Assembly (NCBI RefSeq): GCF_033958435.1
Contig: NC_134160.1
Coordinates: forward strand, 13,627,001 to 13,691,000
Source: Carettochelys insculpta
Lineage: Eukaryota; Chordata; Testudines; Carettochelyidae
Reading direction: 5' to 3'
DNA length: 64,000 nt
Shown: piece after piece, positions 1 to 11,862 of the stretch
How the letters are laid out: the number at the start of each line of letters is the position of its first letter
Position numbering within the stretch: the stretch's first letter is position 1
Position numbers and translations under genes: made by a program
Notes under the pieces: model-generated
What the model saw: the letters and a program-made list of their open reading frames with translations, nothing else
Told to the model about the DNA's origin: nothing
Database searches by the model: none

Positions 1-470
1 TTTAAGTGGTAATGTAGTCTTCATGCTAGCTTTCAATCTTGCCCAGTTTAGAGTCCTTAGGTTTGAAGCTGTATGCAGTCTAGGTTTTAAAGTTGTCTTC
101 TCGCCACTTTTGAGTGTAGCTGAGTTTTCATCATAGCTTCCTTTCTATGTTGGATGCTGCTTCTTATTCTAAGAATTAATGTATTCTTCTCAGTATCTTT
201 GAATGTAGGTGCTTTTTCAGTCTGATTAATGTTTGTAGCTGCTTTTCAGTCGAGGAATTACTGTAGTTCTTCAGTCCCTTTGAATGTAACTCAGCTTTCA
301 GTCTACCTGCCTGGCTATGTTTGAAGCTCCTTCTTACCCTTATGATGAATGCAGTGTTCTCACCGACTTTAGCTCTAGCCTAGCTAACTTTGAAGCTACC
401 TTTCTTTCTAGGTTTTAAAGTAGTTCTCATGCTACCTTTGAATGTAGCTCAATCTTCATTCTAGCTACGT
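1..470 (-). repeat. Degenerate ~86 bp AT-rich tandem repeat, reverse-oriented block
   Basis: Reverse-complementing this block gives the same recurring phrases that fill 530-2175: GAAGCTA, then TGAAAACTCAGCTACA, then a tract ending AAAACCTAGACTG. The clearest copies are near 76-165, 284-330 and 405-466. No reading frame of interest is present. The block runs off the left edge, so its full length is unknown. It is probably a decayed satellite; it does not resemble a transposon family known to me. Confidence 0.7.
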
Positions 471-529
471 GCCAAAATGAAACCGGGGTAGATTCAAAGA
501 CATGGAGAATACTGGACTAATAATCACAA

Positions 530-2175
530 TACGAATGAGCTTCGATCACAACAATGAAGGTAGCTTGAAACCTGAGCCACATTCAAAGGTGGCAAGAAAA
601 ATTATTTTAAAAACCTTGACTGAAAGTCAGCTGCTAATAAAAAGATAGAATCTAGTGCTGTAATTTTATTACATTCTAATACATTACTACTTAGAACAAG
701 TTTCGCACATCGAAAGGCAGCAAGGCAGAAATCTGAGCTGAATGCACAGATAGTGGGAAGGCTATGTTAGTAGCTTGCCATAGAGGGTAGTATCATAGGC
801 AGTGAGCTAGGTTGAAAACTGAGCTACATTGAGTGGTAGCAAGAGAACTACATTAAAACCTAGACTGAAATGCAGCTTAAAACATCAGAATAAAGCTAGA
901 CTGAAAGAATTACATTGAAACATAGGCTAAGCTGAAGCTTCAAGCACAGGAAGGAGTCTAGTGAGAAGAAGGGATTACATTCCAAGACTGCGAAAAGACT
1001 ACATTACACCCTAAGCTGAAATGAAGCATCAAAGACAAGAAGGTGTCTCGAAAGAAAACTGATCTAGTTTCAAAGATATGAAGAAGCTTCGAAGAGAGAA
1101 AGGAAGCTAAGTAAAAAAACTGAGCTAAATGTAAAACTACATGCAAGGATCGTAAGATGACAACATTAAGAGCTAGACTGAGAAGCTATTTCAAATAGAT
1201 GTAGGAAGTGAGGTTGAAAACTGAGTTATCTTCAAAGGTAGTGAGAAAATTACATTAAAATTACATTAAAACTTAGACTGAAGTGCATCGAACATAAGAA
1301 GGAATCTAGACAGAAAACTGGACTAGATACAACAATACCAAAGACATTGCACTTATGCTATAAATAAAAAAAAGTTATTTTTTAACATAGAAAGGCATCT
1401 GAGATTAAATCTGAAGTAAAAGTAAATCTACTTCCAAGTATTTTGGGAGGACAATGTTAAGCACTAGACTGTGAAGCTCCTTCAATCACAGGCAGTAAGC
1501 TAGGAAGAAAACTGAGCAAAATTCAAAGGTAGCAAGAGAACTATATTAAAAACGAGACTAAAATGCACGTTTTGTAAAAATGTAATCTAATTGAAAAACT
1601 GAACTAGAGTTGAAGATAATGAGACGCATACATCAGTAATTAGAATAAGAAGGATCTTCAAACATAGAAAGGAAGCTAGGCTGAAAACAGCTATTTTAAA
1701 AGGTAGTGAGAAAAACTACCTTTAAACCGACAATGACTACAGCTTCAAACATAAGAAGAAATCTGGACTGAAAACAGACCTAGATTCAAAGCTGGAGAGA
1801 AGACTAAATTAAAACCTAGACTGAAATGTAGCTTAAAAAAGTAAGGCTCTGATTGAAAACTGTACTAGATTTAAATGTAGCTAGAAGACTACATTAAATC
1901 TTAGGCCAAGAATGCAATTCATTCATTACAGTCTACTGAGATTAACTTCAAACATAGGCAAGAAACTGTGGTGAAAAACTAAACTACAGGCAAAGCAATG
2001 AGAGGAATACATGAAAAATCTAGACTGAGACGCTACTGAAAATCCAGAAAATAAGCTCTGCTGAAAGCTGCATTGAAAGACAGCAAGAAGGCTACATTAT
2101 AATCTACATTGAGACGTAACTTCAAACATAGGAAGGAATATTGATCGGAAATTAAGCTAATTATGAAACTGAGGC
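530..2175 (+). repeat. Degenerate ~86 bp AT-rich tandem repeat, forward-oriented block
   Basis: The phrase ACTACATTAAAACCTAGACT recurs, with mutations, near 846, 998, 1255, 1545, 1715, 1801, 1887 and 2092. The best-kept neighbours are 86 bp apart (1715, 1801, 1887), and the other gaps are roughly multiples of this once indels are allowed. Each unit also carries CTGAGCTACATTCAAAG and CTTCAAACATAGGAAGGAA. Reading frames here are shadows. The block is head-to-head with the reverse-oriented block at 1-470. Confidence 0.75.
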
Positions 2176-3412
2176 CAAGGCAGGGCTCAGTCACAACCGC
2201 CTAAATCGCCATCCAGCTGAGGCAGCAGCAACAAGGGTGGCTTTAAAAAAACCTCCTGAATGATCTGTAACACATATGCTACTGATGACAATAAATCAGC
2301 CTGTGTCTTAAGGAATAAATCTGTTTACTCAGGTGGCAGGGGGAGGGGGCGTTAAGTTACAGTAAGCAGAATGCATGTGTTTGGCAGGTGTGCCTTCATC
2401 CCCTCCCAAACACCACTTTGATTTGGGTTCCCTACCACTCCTGCATGCCACAAAGTCACATCGATCTCAAAGGAATGGGGGAAGAGAGCTTTCAGTGGCA
2501 GGGGAAAACAGCTTTCTCAAGGGTGCTTGTATTTGTAGTAGCCCTTGGTTATGGACCAACAGGCTATTCTTGCCCTTCCCTGCATTTGGGGACATGACAA
2601 TGGGTGATGGGTAACGTCTCCTCGGGAAGCTCTGGGCAGCAGAGATACTCCTGTCCTGCTGTGCTGGGAGTCCCTTTGCAGGTGCAGCAGGGAGCGCAGG
2701 AACTCTGTTTGCTCCATAACTGCCATTACGAATTATGCCATAGCCTCACTCTGCTTTACTGCTTGCTGCTGCTGAAAACAGGCGTTACCTGCTGAAACTC
2801 AGCTTGACTCTGACACCTCTGAATTCTACTCTGACGCCACTGAGCAATGTCCTTTGTCAGTTTGGCGTACTCTGCCTCAGTCCACTCCATGTGCTGCAGG
2901 ATAACATCCTGCTTGCACCTCTTTCTCCTTTTGTTCCTCTCTCCTACACTGTGCATTGCCTCTGGAGAATGAAGGTCCAAATAAAGATGTAATTCACATA
3001 GTGTGCTTTCAAATGGAATGAATGAGTTCTGTTATCAGCTATCAGGGAAAGTTGCCTTTCTGAAGGCTTATTAAGGATGGGATAGTAAGTGTCCACAATG
3101 CATCATTTGCCATCAGTTTTCCAGCATGTTTCTTTGTCGACATGGAAAGCTATAAGCAATTGTCCACGTTTTCAGAGAAGAGAGGGCTGCAAAGGAGGGG
3201 AAGTTGTCAGGTGTCCTGGCCAGGTATTCTGTGGGTGTCCTGGGGCAGGAAAAATTTTTTTCAGCTGTTTCCGGCGTAATCCTCCTCAGTGTTCAAGCTA
3301 CGTAGAGGGGATAGTGAGGCGGAGTTTGTTTATCGCCACATGGATGGGGGCGGGGCAGGTTCGATGTACAATAAAACTAATGTTAAAAAAAAACAATAAA
3401 TAATCCAAAGAC
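2176..3412. other. No gene recognised
   Basis: This is mixed-composition sequence. A minus-strand open frame at 2756-2980 (74 codons, rich in Lys, Arg and Gln) has a helical, Myb/SANT-like look, but nothing in it can be assigned. The region directly precedes the minisatellite at 3413. I see no promoter, RNA gene or transposon end. Confidence 0.5.
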
Positions 3413-3880
3413 ATGCTGGCTGGAAAGGAACATGGCTGGGGAGCTGCCCATCAGAGCCCAGCAACTGTGTGACACCAGGGAGCCCTAAAAATAAAAAAAA
3501 AGAAAAGAAAAAAAGAATGGTGGATAGAAAGGGACATGGGAGGGGAGTTGCCTATCAGAGCCCGGCAGCCATGGAGCACACGGAAGCTCTGAAAAATGAG
3601 GAGATATGCTGGCTGGAAAGGGACATAAGAGGAGTGACACCCATCAGAACATGGCATCTGCAGGTTGTGGGGGATTCCAAAAATATTTAATAGAAATGCT
3701 GGCTGGAAAGGAACATGTGGGGTGAAGCTGACCCAGAGAGGGTGGCATCTGAATGACATGGCGGGATTCCTGAAAAATAAAACTAAATGCTAAGTGGTAA
3801 AGGATATGGCAGAGGAGGAGCCCTACAGTACCTGCAAGTTGCACTTGGTGTCAGGTGCTGCGAGCAGATCGGTAAAGGGG
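3413..3880 (+). repeat. Minisatellite, five ~90 bp units
   Basis: The unit opens ATGCTGGCTGGAAAGGGACA, continues through CCATCAGAGCCCGGCA and closes with an A-rich AAAAATAAA stretch. Unit starts are at 3413, 3517, 3606, 3696 and 3787, giving periods of 104, 89, 90 and 91 bp. The longer first period comes from an expanded A-rich tract near 3488-3516. Frames on either strand follow the repeat and are not taken as genes. Confidence 0.85.
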
Positions 3881-6800
3881 CAGGAAGTATGTTTAAAAAA
3901 AAATCCATTGCAAATTCCTTTATTTCTATAGCGTGCCAAAGAAGAACTCACTGTTCTAAAACTAAGAGATAAGGAGAAAGAGCGCCTGCTCATGCAGTGT
4001 GATCAAAAGCCTGAAAAAAATTTGCTAAAATGCTGTGTAGCACCATGACATCAGATTATTATCTGGTTGCCTGCAAGGTGTACTACAGTAGAAGCTGCAC
4101 TGAATCAGCACTGCCTAAGAACCTAGTGAGAAAAATACCAGAGTGGCTGGCTTGAAGGAGAACTCCAAAAACGAGAAGGGTTCCATCCCAACAAACATTA
4201 AGACGCTGTTCTGCGGGGCACAGAATCATAGCAAACCTGTTCCCCTACACAACCCTATACCTATACCCACTGCACCCTGCTTCTGGCATGCAGAATAACT
4301 ACTCACCCAAACAACTTAGCCTGGGGGGCGTGGGGACTGACCTGAAGGAGGCCGGCATGGACCACTGTGGAGGGGAGTGGATTCAGGTCTATGGTGAATA
4401 GCTGTTGGCTGTCTGGAAGCACTTCCTCATTCCGCAGCTCGTTTCTCCTTTCCTCCTGTTCCTTCCATCCAGCTCCTCTGGACTTTTAATGCCATATCAC
4501 GGTCTACAGAAGTGTTGTAATTTAGACTGGGCTCTGTGGTGAGGTCGCTCTCCATAAACATGTTGATGATAGCGACAGGTCAGTGGCGCTGCCTCTGACT
4601 GCTGGTTAGTTTCCTGGACTTTTTGATTGGCTTACCGGAGTTCTTTCATTGAGGCCTGGGCGTAACCTTGGGTGGTCATCTTGCGCGACTTCTGATCCAA
4701 AATTGCCGTATTTTTCTTGGCCAGCCAAAGTCTTTTGCCACTAAATCGCAAGAATATCCAGAATCTCCTGGTGGGGCGGGCGGGGGGGTATGGTGTCTTA
4801 CAGTGAAGCTCTCTTGTGACCCTGATAAGCAATGGGCAGCTCACGACCCTGAGTATTCATGTTTACAAGAGATGGGTAACAATGCAATTGATAACAATGT
4901 GTTGTGATGGTTGACAAAGGAATTTTTCATTATGGGCGCCCTTTATGTTTGCAGGGCTTGGTGTTGCTGAATTCCAATTCATATTCCAATTCAAATTCAA
5001 TTAAAAATGTCTGGAATTCCTGTGACCTTTTTTCCTGTGCATGGGGATGGAGAGCAGCATAGAAGGAAGCAGCCGTATGTGGAGGGTCACCGTGTAGTTT
5101 TGTGGGCTACATGCGGGACACTTCTGTAGGCTCATATATTCAAATGAAGGCCATAGCACTTCCACACTAGCTTTTATTCAAGATTTTTAATTTGATATTT
5201 TTACTATACCAGTGCCAAAATAGCAATATTTTTATCAGTATTATGGTTCAATAAATTGGGCTAATAATATTAGTCAGGAAAAACTTTACTATTGAGCTAA
5301 TTCCTTTAAATTCGATTTTATCTCTTAGTGTAGACACAGATAGCTCAATTGCTGCTTACTCCATTTCTTACAGCACCTCCCTGTTATTACGATACAGTGG
5401 GAGCTCATCTTGCCTGGGAATTACAATGCAACACTAAACCACCTTGCTAATATTTCTCTTGACATTTTCCAACAAGGTTAAGACCTTTGAGATGTCCCAC
5501 AGCATAAAGCTATGAGCACAGGGTTGCTGCCTCACATGTGCGCGACACCTCAGATGTGATCGACACCTCTTTGGGAGATTTGCAAATCTCTTCTCAGATT
5601 TTTTTTTTTTAAAGTCTGAAAGAAATAAAACAGTCAGAGCCTAGCGCAAAGACTGGTATGAGGCAGGCTTAGGTAAAAGGAATATGGTCCTGATTCTGAG
5701 AGATACCAAATGTCATTAATTGTACCACTGCACCATTCCCGTTTCACTGAGAAACTGGTTTGGTATATTTTACCCTTTTACCCCTCCCAGCTAGCTTCTC
5801 TGACGCGGTCACTATTTTTCTGCCCTGGAGTATTGCCTTGATGATACTAGTAACCGGCTCTGGTGAAAAGCGGTGCTTAACAATTTCCAATATGTCATCA
5901 ATGAGCTGAGACCTGATAAATTTCTGGGAAGGTGTGTACATGTGCACGACTGTGTGGGATTAATCATAAACTTTTCAAGTGGTAAAGAAATCCAGAATCA
6001 AGATCACCAAAGAAGTAAAGGTTGATATTTTATAATTGTGGCGGAACCTCAAGGAGTTTTGTTAGATTATTAGTCATGCTGCAAGCTTCATTCAAAACAC
6101 CACCAACTCATACAAGTGGACAAATAAACCTCCTACCACCTCTGCAAAAAGAACTAATCCGATCATGCTTCTTGCAAAGACAGAGTTATAATTACCCCTG
6201 AAACACTCATATCCCAGCTGAGCATGTTTCAAAAGCGGTCTATTAACAAACAATAGCCTTGCTGGCTGGCACCTGGTAAAAAGCGGATGTTATCACTTCC
6301 TTCATGAACACACACTTCACTGTTTCTCCTGCCACAACAGGGATGAGTTAATAACGTCTGGTGGTCAGGAAGGGTGTGTGTGTTTGTGTGTGTGGGTTGG
6401 CGGCGGGGAGGCGGTGACTCTTCTTTTCACCTATTCAGGACTGGTCATGAAAGCTGCCTGGTGGAATAAATGTCTGAGTTCCAAGCAAAGCACTGGTGTT
6501 CGATATCCAGAGATAATTGAAACTATTCATTGGCATGGTGAGAATGAATAATAAGCGGTATGAGTACTGCTGGGGACAACTGTGTTATTGTATGTTGCTA
6601 ATGCAGGTCAGGAACCCTGGAAACACTACAATGGCACCATAAGTCTGTAGTAAAGTAAATAATTTGCACACAGGCTGCTCGACATGGTCTTGCCTGGGGT
6701 ATATATCTTGCTGCTTAATTGTACAGAAGGAGAGAGGTAGTTTACATTTCTAGCTGATCTAGTGACACCTGTTTTCATCCTTCCCTTTGCTACTGGAGTT

Positions 6801-7139
6801 TATGATGGGCATTGGTTTGTTACTGCAAGAAAATATAAATAATGGAGCTGCATAAACTGATTTATTATTGGCCTTATTTGTGGGAGGGTAGCACCTACAT
6901 TCCCAGGACAGATCAAGACCGCACTCTGTTAGGGGCTATACAAACCTGTGTTGAGAGACTGCCCCAGACTATACCTGCAGAGGCAGCTGCTGTCGGCAGA
7001 ACAGCCCTTGTCAACAAATTGCATCAAGTGTCTACATGGATAGAGCGCTCTGTCGAAAATTTGTCAAAAAAAATCAGCTGTTCAATTAATGGCATTATCC
7101 CTGTTCCGGATCAGGAATAGCGCCTCTGTCAACTGTGCC
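3881..7139. other. No gene recognised; simple repeats only
   Basis: No coding frame could be supported in this 3.2 kb. Visible items are a short AATTC-rich repeat near 4970-5003, a T run near 5601 and a TG-rich microsatellite at about 6375-6405. Open frames such as 6842-7120 are short and carry no family motif that I recognise. Confidence 0.5.
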
Positions 7140-7480
7140 TGGGGTGGGTTAGGGCTGCAGGGAGGTGAGGGGATGGAGTTGAGTGCAGGTGGTGAGCTGG
7201 GCTGTGGGGGTGGGGGTTGCACTGCTGCTGTGTGGGGAGTGGAGAGGGCGGTGGTAGGTGGGCAGCTTGTGAGATGGTGGGGTCGCACTGGAGCCATGCA
7301 GGGTGCGGAGAGGGTAGATGGGCAGGCTGCTTGTGAGGCGGTGGGGGGTGGGGTTTGCACCAGAGCCATGTGGGGCAGGGGAGGGCAGTTTCTGGCTGGG
7401 GGTTGCGCTGGCGCCACACGGGGATGGGGGTTGGCTTGAACAAGAGCCGCTTGCAGGTGGTTTGAACCGTGCCGGGGCTG
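7140..7480 (+). repeat. GC-rich minisatellite, ~68 bp units
   Basis: The phrase GTGGGGTTGCACTGGAGCCATG recurs in mutated form near 7209, 7277, 7346 and 7398, each followed by a G-rich tract. Spacings are 68, 69 and 52 bp. Long glycine-rich frames on the plus strand and proline-rich frames on the minus strand are by-products of the composition. Confidence 0.65.
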
Positions 7481-8149
7481 GGGGGAGGCGGGGGGGGGAT
7501 ATGAGTCAGACACGTAAGAACAGTGTTGCGCACACTGAGTTGGCATACTCTGAGACCTTACTGCGTATCAGGATACTCATGTAGCCTGTGGTAGTCTAAT
7601 TGTACTTGAGAATGTAGTCTGAGTAAGGATTTGGTTACTGCAGGCGTATGCATCAAGAAGCCATTTTGCATAGCTAACTTAGGCGCTGAGAAGCCTACTT
7701 TCGGTATCTTTCCTGTCAGCAGTAATGCAAGCACCCTGCCAGTGAGACATGGCAAGAGGGGCTTTTTGCAAACTATTCTTTTCCTTCATCCTGTTTTCTA
7801 AGAAAATCCAAGATCAGGAAGGTCATATTAGTAAGGTTAAGACATGTATGTAAATCTTCGCCATCTGCGACCCTCTTTCCGATGCCAACAGGTGTTCTAG
7901 TTTTCCCCAGCTGACTGGAAAGGTGTGATATTTCCAATCAAATTCAGGGCATTCCCCCTTCAACTTTTTGTCAGAAATAGGTCTTGGGAAACATACAGTT
8001 TAAGAGCATTTGGAAATTTGGGGAATTATTATTAAAAATTTTATGAAGTCAGAGCTTAATTTAGCGGCAGTATTTATTCACCTAAGGTAAATTGTGTACA
8101 AGAACCCCTCTCTGCCCTGGGGGAGGTGTGCTGGACAGAATCTGCACCA
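7481..8149. other. No gene recognised
   Basis: Unique-looking sequence with no supportable gene, RNA or element end. Confidence 0.4.
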
Positions 8150-8338
8150 GAGGTGTATCTTTCACCTACTTTGTCAGCTCTCCCCAACCCCCTTTTACTC
8201 GGACCTCACTCTTTAAATACCCCTCTGAAACCACCACCCCCTTTCATGCGTCTGATGAAGCGGGTCTTTGCCCACGAAAGCTTATACTCTGAAATACCTG
8301 TTAGTCTATAAGGTGCCACAAGACTTCTTGTTGCTCTC
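8150..8338 (+). mobile_element. Penelope-like element, 3' tail only
   Basis: This stretch is homologous to the tail of the element at 47537-48028. Both carry TTTTACT then CGGACC/GGGACC, then CACTCTTTAAATACCCCTCT, the CTGATGA core, GCCCAC, AGCTTAT, TGTTAGTCTATAAGGTG and finally ACTTCTTGTTG or a close variant. At 47 kb this tail lies directly downstream of a GIY-YIG endonuclease C-terminus, which is why I assign the copy here to a Penelope-like element. No protein-coding part remains, consistent with a severely 5'-truncated insertion. The family is inferred through the other copy. Confidence 0.6.
8248..8295 (+). ncRNA. Hammerhead-ribozyme-like core
   Basis: The order is CTGATGA (8253-8259), a hairpin GCGGG-TCTTT(G)-CCCAC with one C/A mismatch, GAAA (8277-8280), and then a short AGCTTATACT segment where stem III would be. 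CUGANGA, stem II and GAAA form the conserved hammerhead core. One extra A lies between the core and stem II, and stem I is hardly formed; only TTTCA at 8243-8247 and TGAAA at 8291-8295 are complementary. It is probably a decayed copy. Penelope-like retroelements are known to carry hammerhead motifs. Confidence 0.35.
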
Positions 8339-8796
8339 TTTCACCTCAGTTGACTCTCTCACTCTACTATCTCTGTTAACTCATCTATTTCAGTTATCTT
8401 TGCTATCACTTTCTTGGACCAATCTTTTGTTTTTTCTCTTTAACTCAACCTAAATTCTACCCACTGCAATAACACCTTCCTCACCAAAGCAAGCTGGTCT
8501 TGGTTTCTAGAGGGTTCAAAGGAGACAGAAAGTATTGCATCCTGCTTTCCTAGCAAAAGTTTAATCCACAAGCTCAGTTAGATAGTGACTTGTGTTACTG
8601 TTATAACATTGTTAAGTAAAATCTTTGATAAAATCTCTGATTGTAACGTGATATTAGAAGTTTTAAACATCTGCAGTTTGCATCCATTAAGAGTTGCCTG
8701 GATACTACTGTGCTGATAAAATAAACCCGAAGTGCTGCTAAAACTATTGTCCAAAAAAACTCACCTCTAGCCTGAGACAGACTTTCTCTTAGACTA
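8339..8796. other. No gene recognised
   Basis: Pyrimidine-rich start followed by unique-looking sequence. Nothing can be assigned. Confidence 0.4.
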
Positions 8797-8881
8797 TTAG
8801 GCCGTGTCTACACGAGCCCATATCATCAAAATGGCCATACGAAATCTTATTCAATGCCTCATTCGGGAAGGATTTGGTTTC

Positions 8882-9027
8882 TCAGGGAAGGATTTGGTTT
8901 TTTTGACCATGGGATTCTGTTTCGTGAACAGGGATTGCTGAGAAGAGACAGGATCCACCTCACTTAAAAAAGGAAAGAGCATCTTTGCGGGCAGGCTTGC
9001 AAACGTAGTGAGGAGGGCTTTAAACTA
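8882..9027 (+). pseudogene. CR1 ORF1 remnant: end of SGNH esterase domain
   Basis: The translation carries the last esterase block (REGFGFF, the FFDHGILFREQ stretch, then an RIHLT segment) seen in full in copy C, followed by KRASLRAGLQT-like residues and the ORF1 stop. The residue pair around the catalytic His is kept as RIHL where copy C has DGIHL, so the Asp/Gly part has changed. It is non-functional because the domain's nucleophile and oxyanion blocks are missing through 5' truncation. Confidence 0.75.
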
Positions 9028-9030
9028 GGT

Positions 9031-9880
9031 TTGTCAGGGGAAGGTGACACAAGCCCTAAGGTAGGTGGGGAAGGAGGAGGGAACAATCAAGTGGGTTTCC
9101 TGGGTGAAGAGGAGAAAGTGGGCCAATCGGCCTCTTCTCTAAGATGCTTGTACGCTAATGCCAGAAGCCTGGGGAACAAACAGGAAGAATTAGAGGCGCT
9201 GGCACAGTCACACAAGTATGAGGTGGTTGGAATAACAGAGACTTGGTGGGATGATTCATGTAACTGGAGCACGGTCATGGACGGTCATAAATTGTTTAGG
9301 AAGGACAGACGGGAGAAGAGGAGGAGGAGTTGGTCTCTATGTGAGGGAGCAGTATGATTGCTCAGAGCTCCAGTATGAGGAAGGAAAAAATCCAGTTGAG
9401 TGTCTTTGGGTTAAGCTTAGAGGTGGACGTAACAGAGGTGATGTTGTAGTTGGTGTCTGTTATAGGCCACCAGATCAGGGAAAGGAGGTAGATGAGGCTT
9501 TCTTTAGGCAACTTAGTGAAGCTTCCAAATCACAGGCCCCGGTTCTCAAGGGAGACTTTAATCATCCAGACATGTGTTGGGAGACCAATATATCAGCACA
9601 CAGACAATCCAGGAAGTTTTTGGAGACTATTGGGGATAACTTCTTGGTACAAGTGCTGAAGGAACCGACCAGGGGCCGTGCGCAACTTGACCTGCTGCTC
9701 ACAAACAGAGAAGAACTAGTAGAAGAAATAGAAGGGTGGGGGGAACCTGGAGTGCAACGACCATGAGATCATAGATTTCGGGATCCAGACAAAAGGAAGA
9801 AGGGTGAGCAGTAACATACAGATCCTTGATTTCAGAAGAGCAGACTGACTCCCTAAGAGACCGGATGAGCAGGATCCCTT
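9031..9880 (+). pseudogene. CR1 ORF2 N-terminal endonuclease domain (broken)
   Basis: This is an APE-type endonuclease that nicks target DNA to prime reverse transcription. Visible blocks in order are NARSLGNKQEEL, VVGITETWWD (catalytic Glu), GGGVGLYVREQYD, VVVGVCYRPPDQ and KGDFNHPDMCWE, the last holding the Asp and Asn residues (usual form GDFN). [12 protein letters not shown] then follows. The domain is spread over two frames (9031-9357 and 9251-9766), with a frameshift near 9300-9350 and further breaks after 9766. Length and order match CR1 ORF2. Confidence 0.88.
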
Positions 9881-9999
9881 GGGAAACAAAGAAGAAGGGA
9901 AAAAGATTTGAAAAGAACTGGCAGTATTCTAGAGAAGTCTTACTGAAGGCACAGGAACAAAAAATCCCGCTGCATAGTTAGAAATGCAAACATGGTAAG

Positions 10000-11862
10000 C
10001 AACCAGCTTGGCTTAACAGGGAAATCCTTAGTCAGCTTAAATTCAAAAAGGATGAATACAAGAAATGGAAACGAGGACAGTTGACTAAGGAGAAGTATAC
10101 ACACACGGCTGGAGAATGCCGGACAGTAATCAGAAAATTGAAAGCACAATTGGAACTGCAGCTGGCAAGGGATGTGAAGAGTAACAAGAGGGGTTTCTAC
10201 AGGCATGTGAACAATAAACGGGTTATCAGAGAAGCCGTGGGGCCATTACTGGATGAGAGGAGGTAACCTAGTGACAGATGATGCAGGAAAACTAAAGTAC
10301 TCAGTGCTTTTTTTTGCCTCAGTCTTCACAGACAAAGTCAACTTCTCAATGATGGTCCCAGATGATGCAGTACGGGAATGTGGAGGGCAGCTATCTGTGG
10401 GGAGGAACAAGTTCTGAGCCATCTAGAAAAACTAGATGTGCACAAGTCCATGGGTCTGGATTTAATGCACCCCAGGGCACTGAGGGAATTGCCAGAGGTC
10501 ATTGCTGAACCTTTGGCCATTATCATTGAAGACTCTTGGAGACTGGGGGAAATACCTGATGACTGGAAGAAGGCAAATGTAGTGCCCATCTTTAAAAAAG
10601 GAAAGGTGGACAATCCAGGGAACCGTCAGCCTTACCTCAGTCCCTGGGAAAATAATGGAGGGACTCCTCAACGAATCCATTTTGGAGCACTTGGAAGAGG
10701 GGAAAGTGATCAAAAGTAGCCAACATGGATTCACCAGGGGCAAGTCCTGCCTCACCAATCTGATCAACTTCTATGCCGACGTAACAAGCTCTGTGAACCT
10801 GAGAAAGTCAGTGGATGTGATATACCTTGACTTCAGCAAGGCTTTTGATACAGTCTCCCACAACATTCTTGTCCATAAGTTAAGGAAATATGGATTGGAT
10901 CCTTGGACTATAAGATAGATAGAAAGCTGGCTTGATGGTCGGGCCCCACGGATAGTGGTCAATGGCTCAATATCTGGATGGCGGTCTGTTTCAAGTGGAG
11001 CGCCGCAAGGCTCGGTTCTGGGGCTGCTGTTATTCAACATCTTTATTAATTACCTGGATGAGGGACTGGGTTGCACCCTCAGCAATTTTGCGGATGACAC
11101 AAAACTAGGGGGAGAGGTAGATAAATTGGACGGTAGAGAGAGAATCCGGGGGCGGGGACCTGGATAAATTGGAGGACTGGGCCAAAAGAAATCTGATGCG
11201 GTTCAATAAGGAAAAGTGAAGAGTCCTGCACCTGGGGGCAGAAGAATCCCAAATGTTGTTACAGGCTGGGGTTAGAAGTTATGGTGGATGAAAGGCTGGA
11301 TATGAGTAAACAGTGCACCCTTGTAGCCAAGAAAGCTAACGGCATACTGGGGTGCATTAGGAGGAGCATTTCAAGCAGATCTAGGGAAGTAGTTATTCCT
11401 CTTTATTCAGCACTGGTGAGGCCACATCTGGAATATTGTGTCCGGTTTTGGCCCCCCCTCCAGTATATAAAGGATGTGGATTTGCTAGAGCAGGTTCAGC
11501 GAAGGGCAACAAAAATGATTAAGGGTCTGGAGCAGAAGACCTATGAGGACAGGCTGAGGGATTTGGGTTTGTTTAGTTTACAGAAGAGCAGACTTAGAGG
11601 TGATTTAATAGCAGGTTTCAACTTCCTGAAGGGGAGCTCTAAAGAGGAGGGTGAGAAATTGTTCTCAGTGGTGTCAGATGGCAGAACAAGGGGTAATGGT
11701 AAGAAGTTGAAGAGGGAAAGGTGTAGGTTAGATATTAGGAAAAACTTCTTCACCAGGCGGGTGGTGAAGCATTGGAATGTGTTGCCTAGAGAGGTGGTGG
11801 ACTCTCCATCCCTGGAGGTTTTTAAGTCCCAGCTGGACAAGGTCCTGGCTGGGATGACTTAG
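10000..11862 (+). pseudogene. CR1 ORF2 reverse transcriptase and C-terminal region (broken)
   Basis: The frames at 10081, 10378, 10655, 10955 and 11281 together follow the CR1 RT order. DVHKSMGLDLMHPR comes first, then [39 protein letters not shown] (motif A Asp), SSGAPQGSVLG (motif B) and NFADDTKLGGE (motif C, FADD). The C-terminal [19 protein letters not shown] block is last. At least four frameshifts or stops separate them, including a stop near 10916. The catalytic residues survive in sequence but no continuous protein can be made. Confidence 0.9.

Noticed and set aside
2756..2980. Minus-strand 74-codon frame as a possible host or transposon exon
   Set aside because: Basic and glutamine-rich, but no conserved motif, splice sites or neighbouring exon could be shown.
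7082..7546. Long proline- and glycine-rich open frames on both strands
   Set aside because: They arise from the GC-rich minisatellite; frames stay open on opposite strands at once and carry no domain.
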